From CAVRXQ01 sp963725215 (lineage in GTDB: Bacteria > Actinomycetota > Acidimicrobiia > Acidimicrobiales > Bog-793), in the NCBI GenBank assembly GCA_963725215.1, contig CAVRXQ010000007.1:124001-188000 (forward strand): a stretch of DNA of 64,000 bases. The letters are read 5' to 3'. The translations under genes were made by a program, and so were the position numbers. Within the stretch, counting starts at the first letter, position 1. The number at the start of each line of letters is the position of its first letter. Below the pieces are notes generated by a model. That model saw only the letters and a program-made list of their open reading frames with translations, was not told the origin of the DNA and searched no databases. This document shows, in pieces, positions 58,948 to 64,000 of the stretch.

Positions 58948-59031
58948 CCCACCATCTTGACGCTCCGTCGGTGTGGGCACACGCGTGCGACGGCGTTCAT
59001 TGCACCAGCGTGTGAGTTCCTCTGGGCGATC

Positions 59032-59811
59032 TCAGCCAGGGATCGGCTGTTCCTTCTTTATCCCCTTCACGACAGCTGCCTCGTTGACGAGCCTTGTTCC
59101 CTCGACCGCGACCAGGCCGGCTCGTTCGAAAAGGGCCATCCAGCGTTCGAGGGAGATCGGTCGCTCCTGAAGACGCAACAGGTACCTGGCGGTGTTCTTC
59201 GCGATCCGCCACCATCCAGCGGGTCCTTTCTTCGCGAACAAGGCGATCTTCGAGGAGATGATCTGGCGATCCGCGGCGGTCCCTCCGATGCCGAACATCA
59301 TGTCGCCGATGACGAGGCGACCTCCGTCGTTGAGCCACGTGGCGGCGCGCTCGACGACGATCTTCTTGTCCTCGTCGCGCAGATGGTGGAGCGCGTAGTT
59401 TGAAACGACGAGGTCGACCGAGCCCGCTTCGAGCGAAAGATGCTCGATCGGGGTGGCGAGACCCCTGACGTTTCCGACCTCCGCACGCCTCGCGTTCTCC
59501 TCGAGCAGCTCGATCATCTCGGGACTGACATCGACCGCCAGAACGGACGTCACGTCGGGTGCGAGCCGCAACGCGAGCTGGCCCGAGCCGCAGCCGAGGT
59601 CGACGACGCGATCCGACGGCCGCCCGTCGGCGTCTGCGATCACGCGTTCAACGACGCGGACCAGTCCCGGGTTGTGCTGCGCGTGGTGATCCCACGCCGC
59701 GGCGCGCTTTCCCCAGAAGCGACGCTGTCGTCCGATGGTGACTTCGGTGCTGCCGCGAGCGCGCGCAGGAAGACCGCCGCGCGACCCTGGAGTGTCTCCC
59801 GCTTCGTTCAA
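59032..59811 (-). CDS. Class I methyltransferase
   Basis: 259 residues. AdoMet motif VDLGCGSGQLALRLAP, acidic end of strand 2 VLAVDVSPEMIELLEENARR, motif DLVVSNYALHHLRDEDKKI. Substrate unknown; resembles Ubi/Coq-like small-molecule methyltransferases. ATGA overlap with the DUF4115-like gene upstream. A long Arg-rich N-terminus may be overcalled. Confidence 0.85.
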   Translation of the reverse strand: MNEAGDTPGSRGGLPARARGSTEVTIGRQRRFWGKRAAAWDHHAQHNPGLVRVVERVIADADGRPSDRVVDLGCGSGQLALRLAPDVTSVLAVDVSPEMIELLEENARRAEVGNVRGLATPIEHLSLEAGSVDLVVSNYALHHLRDEDKKIVVERAATWLNDGGRLVIGDMMFGIGGTAADRQIISSKIALFAKKGPAGWWRIAKNTARYLLRLQERPISLERWMALFERAGLVAVEGTRLVNEAAVVKGIKKEQPIPG

Positions 59812-60512
59812 TGACCCGAAGGGTTGAACGTATAGGTGTAACCGAGCTGCGGGGGCGAGATTTCACCGACCTGTTTTCCTGACACTTTGACCGCGATCGA
59901 GGTTGCTTGCGCGCCGAGAAGAAGCGATGACGATCCGGCCACCTGGATTGCCTTGGGGCTCTGACTCGCGTCGATCGTCGACGCGAAGACGTAATGCTTC
60001 GAAGACGGCGGGGAGGTGACGCCGACGAAGCAGCGGTTCGCGACGGTGACGACAATCGTGTACGAAGCGGTCGTTGGCACGACATAGGTTGCGCCCTTCG
60101 CGTTCGAGCTTTGCTTGGTGAGGCCCGTCGAGTTGGTCTGGGCGAGCGACGTCGAAGAGGAGTTCGACCCGACCGAGTGATTGTGTGAACTCGGCGAATG
60201 GGTGCCGATCGTGTTGCGCATGAACGAGATCCAACTCGGATGGAAGTGTTCGACCGCGAGTCCGACGATGCCGACGACAAATACGACGAAGAGCAACCAA
60301 ACGAGGATCTGCAACCCCATCGGTGCCGGGGCGCGATGTTCGGGCTCTTCGAACTGACGCTCATAGGGGGAGGAGATCCTTCGAGGACGCGACGGCGCCA
60401 CCTTCTCGATCTCGGCGGTGTCGACGATCGCCTCGGGCTGGGTGCGCGTTCGGGCGGGACCTGTCGCTCGGGTCGGTTCCCCAGCGGCGCCCACTTCGGT
60501 TCCGCTCGTCAA
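59808..60512 (-). CDS. DUF4115 (RodZ C-terminal)-like membrane protein
   Basis: About 234 residues from TTG 60512, with GGAG 5 nt upstream; the frame is open further upstream inside the degV gene and alternative starts exist (GTG 60494). A cytoplasmic Arg/Pro-rich stretch, one membrane helix (LQILVWLLFVVFVVGIVGLA), a Ser/Asn-rich linker, and a C-terminal beta domain SYTIVVTVANRCFVGVTSPP, AIQVAGSSSLLLGAQATSIA, VKVSGKQVGEISPPQLGYTY. This is like the DUF4115 end of RodZ, without its HTH. Function unknown; possibly envelope-related. Confidence 0.7.
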   Translation of the reverse strand: MTSGTEVGAAGEPTRATGPARTRTQPEAIVDTAEIEKVAPSRPRRISSPYERQFEEPEHRAPAPMGLQILVWLLFVVFVVGIVGLAVEHFHPSWISFMRNTIGTHSPSSHNHSVGSNSSSTSLAQTNSTGLTKQSSNAKGATYVVPTTASYTIVVTVANRCFVGVTSPPSSKHYVFASTIDASQSPKAIQVAGSSSLLLGAQATSIAVKVSGKQVGEISPPQLGYTYTFNPSGH

Positions 60513-60585
60513 CGGGACTCCACGACTTCCCGGCCTCTTCCCGGCTCTCGAGAAGCTATCGCGCGAGCCGCTGGGTGAGAACCGT

Positions 60586-61416
60586 TCATCGGGGCGAGGG
60601 GCCGGGGATCCACGCTGCCCCGACGACCCCGCCGCCCGTGTGGACCTGCATGGCGACGCTGAAGCCGGTGACGAAGTCGACGCCGCCAAGCAGGCGCACG
60701 AGCTGATCGGCGAGCTCGGGCGACTGGGAGTGGAACACCGTCGCGCGCTCGACGCCGTGCTCGGAGCTCTTTTTGAACAAGCTCCGCATTATCTTGAGTG
60801 CCTCCTCGGAGGTCGCGACGGTGCCGATCGGCTCGACCACTCCGTTGCGCATGCGGAACACGCTGCGGGACCCTTCGAGCCCCGGGGAGTCCAAGACACC
60901 GTCGGGCAGCGGGCCACTGCGGCGGATCTGCTCCAAAGAAGCGAGCGATGCGACAAGCTCGACGTGGTGCGCGGCGTTCTCGATCACCGCGACGACCTCG
61001 TCGAGGTTCGCACCTTCTGCCGCCGCTTCCGCGCCCGCGAGCACGACGAGGGCCTGCCCCGCGGCGGCAGTTCGCGCGTCGACGGAGCGCGCGGGTCGCG
61101 CCGAAAGCGTCGCAGCGAGACCGGCGTTGCGGTACATGGTGGCGAATTCGATCGCCGGGGTGACGAGGACCGCGGCGTCGAAGCCCGGGGTCTCGATCGC
61201 GTCCAGGTACTCTGTGACGAAGGGATGATTTGCCCCCGCGAGCTCCTCGTTCGCGAGATGCTCGGGGAGGTCCGCCGCGTCGGTGAGTGCCTCGACGTCG
61301 CCGGCGCTCTCGTCGGAGAGGTACACGCTGATCGGAAGCACGCAGATGCCGAGCTTGGAGACGAGCTCTGCTGGAACGCAAGCGCTGGAGTCCGTGATCA
61401 CCCCAACTCGCCCCAC
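60586..61416 (-). CDS. DegV-family protein, second copy
   Basis: 276 residues. VGVITDSSACVPAELVSKLG, CVLPISVYLSDESAGDVEAL, HPFVTEYLDAIETPGFDAAV, ATMYRNAGLAATLSARPARS, VELVASLASLEQIRRSGPLP. Fatty-acid-binding DegV fold, diverged from the copy at 13913-14752. It ends inside the N-terminal frame of the DUF4115-like gene. Confidence 0.9.
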   Translation of the reverse strand: MGRVGVITDSSACVPAELVSKLGICVLPISVYLSDESAGDVEALTDAADLPEHLANEELAGANHPFVTEYLDAIETPGFDAAVLVTPAIEFATMYRNAGLAATLSARPARSVDARTAAAGQALVVLAGAEAAAEGANLDEVVAVIENAAHHVELVASLASLEQIRRSGPLPDGVLDSPGLEGSRSVFRMRNGVVEPIGTVATSEEALKIMRSLFKKSSEHGVERATVFHSQSPELADQLVRLLGGVDFVTGFSVAMQVHTGGGVVGAAWIPGPSPR

Positions 61417-61489
61417 GGGGCGAACTTACCGTGCAAAGCCGCGAGCGCGAAGAGATACGGCGCTCGGCGTCGTCGATCCCAGGTGAGCG

Positions 61490-62314
61490 ATGTCGTCGAC
61501 TGATTCATTGACACCTCGGCTCTTTTCGATGTCCGAGCTACTCGAGCGCACGGGGGTTCCCGCGGCGACGATCCGCTACTACCTCGGGCTCGGCTTGTTG
61601 CCGGAGCCTGTTCGCGTGTCGGCAAACCGGTTCCTCTATGACGAGCGCCACGCGGAGATCCTGCGATTGATCCGCCTCGTGCGGGAGCGGCGCGGGCTTT
61701 CGATCGCGGCGATTGGCAAAGTCCTCCCGGAGCTGTTGCCGGACCTGTACGACATGCCGTCGAGTGGGGTCTTCAATCCCGAGATGTGGGACGAGCTGAT
61801 CGAAGAGGCTTCGCACATCGCCGGCGTCCCGTCGGTCCCGGAGCGACTCGTCGACGCCGGGGTCGCACTGTTCTGCGCGAAGGGGTATGCCGATGTGTCG
61901 ATCGACGACGTCTGTCGGGTCGCCGAGATCGCGAAGGGATCCTTCTACCGCCACTTCGCCTCAAAAGAAGAGCTGTTCTTCGCGAGCGCGGAAGAGGCGG
62001 CCCATCGTGTCGCGACAGACCTCGTCTCGACGGTTCCGGCGTCCCCCCTCGACGACTCGGAGACGCAGAAGCGACTCGAGGCCGCGATCGAGCCGTACCT
62101 CGTCGTCTTCTTGGACGTCGCGTCCCTGGCGGCACAGCGCCGTCCCGGGTACGCGAAGGTGATGCGCAGGGTCGACGATGTGCTTTCCGAGGCGGCCGCA
62201 ACGCTGTCCTCCGGCGCCGATCACCTCGACGACATCCTCGCGAAAGCCCTAGTCGTGGCCTTCCGGCAGAGCGTCGCCGACGCGGTCGACCCGATGGGTG
62301 GGGGCGACTCCTAG
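61490..62314 (+). CDS. MerR-TetR fusion regulator
   Basis: 274 residues, ATG start. N-terminal MerR-type winged helix (about 10-82): FSMSELLERTGVPAATIRYY, LGLLPEPVRVSANRFLYDER, LRLIRLVRERRGLSIAAIGK. From about 112 a TetR HTH: SVPERLVDAGVALFCAKGYA, VSIDDVCRVAEIAKGSFYRH, FASKEELFFASAEEAAHRVA, then a TetR ligand domain. Two DNA-binding domains in one chain are unusual. Divergent from degV with a 73-nt gap and no Shine-Dalgarno; target unknown. Confidence 0.88.
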   Translation: MSSTDSLTPRLFSMSELLERTGVPAATIRYYLGLGLLPEPVRVSANRFLYDERHAEILRLIRLVRERRGLSIAAIGKVLPELLPDLYDMPSSGVFNPEMWDELIEEASHIAGVPSVPERLVDAGVALFCAKGYADVSIDDVCRVAEIAKGSFYRHFASKEELFFASAEEAAHRVATDLVSTVPASPLDDSETQKRLEAAIEPYLVVFLDVASLAAQRRPGYAKVMRRVDDVLSEAAATLSSGADHLDDILAKALVVAFRQSVADAVDPMGGGDS

Positions 62315-62508
62315 GAGATGGCAGCCGCGGACACGATATTGACCGCCTCGGCGGCCTTTGGGAGGATGAGGCGAGCAACACCGATGACCACCTGGTCATC
62401 GCTATTGTGCGTGCCGGGCGATGCCGCGAGTCCGTCGGGGTGGCCCGCATTCGAGGGAGACTGCCGCCGGAGCGTCGCCGGAGTCGAACGGCGAGATCGA
62501 GGAGCGAC

Positions 62509-64000
62509 GTGAGCGAAGTCGATAAACCCACGTACCCGCTACTGGAGACCATCAACTCGCCCGACGACCTAAAGGCGCTTTCCCTCGAAGAGTGTCGCTT
62601 GCTCTCAGACGAGATCCGCGCCTTCATCGTCGACGCGGTGACGACCGGAGGGACGGGCCACCTCGGATCGAACCTCGGGATCGTCGAGGTGACGCTGGCG
62701 ATGCACCGAGTCTTCTCCTCCCCGCGTGACGTGCTCTTGTTCGACACTGGGCACCAGGCCTACGTCCACAAGCTCATCACGGGCCGGCGCGAGGGCTTCT
62801 CCCGCCTGCGCAAAGAAGGTGGGCTGTCGGGATATCCGAATCGTGCCGAATCCGAACACGACTGGATCGAGAACTCGCACGCGTCGACGGCGCTCAGCTA
62901 CGCGCACGGTCTTGCGACTGCGTTCAAGGCGACGGGACAAGACGCGACTCGCCGGGTCGTCGTGCTAGTCGGCGACGGCGCGCTGACCGGCGGCATGGCG
63001 TATGAAGCGCTGAACAATCTCGGCCACGCGAACGCTCGCGTGTGCATCATCTTGAATGACAACGGGCGTAGCTACGCCCCGACGATCTCCAGATTGTCAG
63101 AGTCGCTAACCCAGTTGCGCCTCAACCCGAGCTTTTCCTCGCTTCAAGCAAAGGTGACGAAGGCGCTCGAAGACCTCCCGAAGGTCGGTCATCTCGCCGG
63201 ACATTCGATCCGTGGCGTCAGCGCCGCGGTGCGCGAGCTCGTCGAGCCGCACGTCTTCTTCGAGGCGCTCGGGGTCCGCTACACCGGCCCAATCGACGGC
63301 CACGACGTCGGAGCGCTCGAGCAGGCGTTGACGCGCGCCGCGACCTGGCCCGGCCCGATCGTCCTCCATGTCCTCACGCGAAAGGGCCGCGGATACGGGC
63401 CGGCGGAGGAGGACACCGTCCAGTGTCTGCACGATTACAAGGCACAGGGCCAACTCGCCTCACCGGGAACGGCGACCGATCAAGGTGCGATCTCGATCGG
63501 ACCGCGCAGTCCCGACAAGAACTACACGGAGGCGTTCGGGCAGGCATTGCTCGACGTGGCGGCGAAGGACGACAAGGTCGTGGCGGTCACCGCCGCGATG
63601 CCTGGCCCGACGGGACTCCTCACTTTCGAAGCGCGCTATCCCGATCGATTCGTCGACGTCGGAATCGCCGAAAGTCACGCCATGACCGCGGCCGCGGGAA
63701 TGGCGCTCGGCGGCCTGAAACCGGTCGTCGCGATCTATTCGACCTTCCTCTCGCGCTGCTTCGACCAGGAGAACCTGGACGTCGGCCTCCACGATGCGCC
63801 GGTTGTCATCTGTGCCGACCGGGCGGGAATCACGGGCGATGACGGTCCGAGCCACCACGGAATCTTGGACATCGTGCTCGGCCTCGCGATCCCCGGCCTT
63901 TCGATCTTCGCCCCATCAGAGCCGGCGGAGATCGCGCCGATGCTCGAGAGCGCGCTAGGCCTTCAAGGACCGGCGCTGATCCGCTACCCGAAGACGCCGG
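62509..64000 (+). CDS. dxs: 1-deoxy-D-xylulose-5-phosphate synthase, C-terminus cut off
   Basis: First enzyme of the MEP isoprenoid pathway; condenses pyruvate with glyceraldehyde 3-phosphate using thiamine diphosphate. GTG 62509 with GAGGAG 4 nt upstream. About 497 residues visible: GGTGHLGSNLGIVEVTLAMH, LLFDTGHQAYVHKLITGRRE, thiamine motif LVGDGALTGGMAYEALNNLG, DHD-like GPIDGHDVGALEQALTRA, FVDVGIAESHAMTAAAGMAL and RAGITGDDGPSHHGILDIV. Cut by the right edge after LIRYPKTP. The 194-nt gap before it holds no clear gene. Confidence 0.96.
   Translation, partial: MSEVDKPTYPLLETINSPDDLKALSLEECRLLSDEIRAFIVDAVTTGGTGHLGSNLGIVEVTLAMHRVFSSPRDVLLFDTGHQAYVHKLITGRREGFSRLRKEGGLSGYPNRAESEHDWIENSHASTALSYAHGLATAFKATGQDATRRVVVLVGDGALTGGMAYEALNNLGHANARVCIILNDNGRSYAPTISRLSESLTQLRLNPSFSSLQAKVTKALEDLPKVGHLAGHSIRGVSAAVRELVEPHVFFEALGVRYTGPIDGHDVGALEQALTRAATWPGPIVLHVLTRKGRGYGPAEEDTVQCLHDYKAQGQLASPGTATDQGAISIGPRSPDKNYTEAFGQALLDVAAKDDKVVAVTAAMPGPTGLLTFEARYPDRFVDVGIAESHAMTAAAGMALGGLKPVVAIYSTFLSRCFDQENLDVGLHDAPVVICADRAGITGDDGPSHHGILDIVLGLAIPGLSIFAPSEPAEIAPMLESALGLQGPALIRYPKTP

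Overview
The window is a high-GC chromosomal segment from an actinobacterium (Actinomycetota). It carries the replication-origin neighbourhood. From dnaB to gyrA the gene order matches the order known around oriC in Mycobacterium tuberculosis: pcnA, DUF6049 gene, murJ, trxB, trxA, cwlM, parB, parA, rsmG, jag, yidC, yidD, rnpA, rpmH, dnaA, dnaN, recF, DUF721 gene, gyrB, gyrA. The divergent RsmG, the DegV and PadR/ino1 neighbours and the style of the aa3 oxidase cluster suggest a deep actinobacterial lineage such as Acidimicrobiia. That placement is inference and no marker was searched.

Layout. 1-3124: sensor kinase (cut by the left edge), response regulator and dnaB. 3350-5087: rpsF-ssb-rpsR-rplI operon. 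5252-8603: panB, a broken DUF5318 gene, padR-ino1. 8628-17583: CCA-adding enzyme, then the cell-envelope/redox run DUF6049-murJ-degV-2TM-trxB-trxA-cwlM. 17778-23480: parB, parA, a small LAGLIDADG-like gene with a parS-like site, rsmG, jag, yidC, yidD, rnpA, rpmH. 23622-32449: dnaA, oriC, dnaN, recF, DUF721 gene, gyrB, gyrA. 32477-42249: tRNA-Ile followed by a 9.7-kb island bounded by a perfect 44-bp direct repeat of the tRNA 3' end. 42503-47754: doxX/hdeD/tetR, a PAS-domain remnant, a restriction-modification-like pair and a PsiE-like gene. 47978-57288: cytochrome c oxidase structural and assembly genes (two CtaG-like genes, a membrane cupredoxin, subunits II, I, III, a 37-residue peptide, Sco, TlpA-like, CtaB). 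57454-64000: NUDIX, Fur, Rrf2, methyltransferase, DUF4115-like protein, a second DegV, a MerR-TetR fusion, and dxs running off the right edge.

How the genes work together. The core is chromosome replication and segregation (DnaA, DnaN, RecF, DnaB, gyrase, ParAB/parS), with membrane-protein insertion (YidC/YidD), translation proteins, and peptidoglycan control (MurJ, CwlM) linked to thioredoxin. The 47-57 kb block builds an aa3 oxidase: heme a side chain (CtaB), copper delivery (CtaG, Sco, TlpA-like) and structural subunits. The island carries an integrase (frameshifted), an Xis-like protein, a tail-fibre-like fragment, secreted proteins, a DUF169/GAF pair, a Fic enzyme and a HEPN-like protein.

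Most unusual. (1) rpsF and recF have no ATG/GTG/TTG start in their open frames and appear to start at CTG; a TlpA-like gene may do the same, and rsmG has no recognisable start at all. (2) The tRNA-Ile island preserves both attachment repeats, and a hairpin beyond its far end looks like the displaced tRNA 3' flank. (3) A convergent PD-(D/E)xK-like nuclease and a DNA methyltransferase with an extra C-terminal domain resemble an unclassified restriction-modification pair. (4) CwlM lacks the zinc-binding residues of amidases. Several single-base frameshifts could be real decay or sequencing error, and raw reads would be needed to tell.
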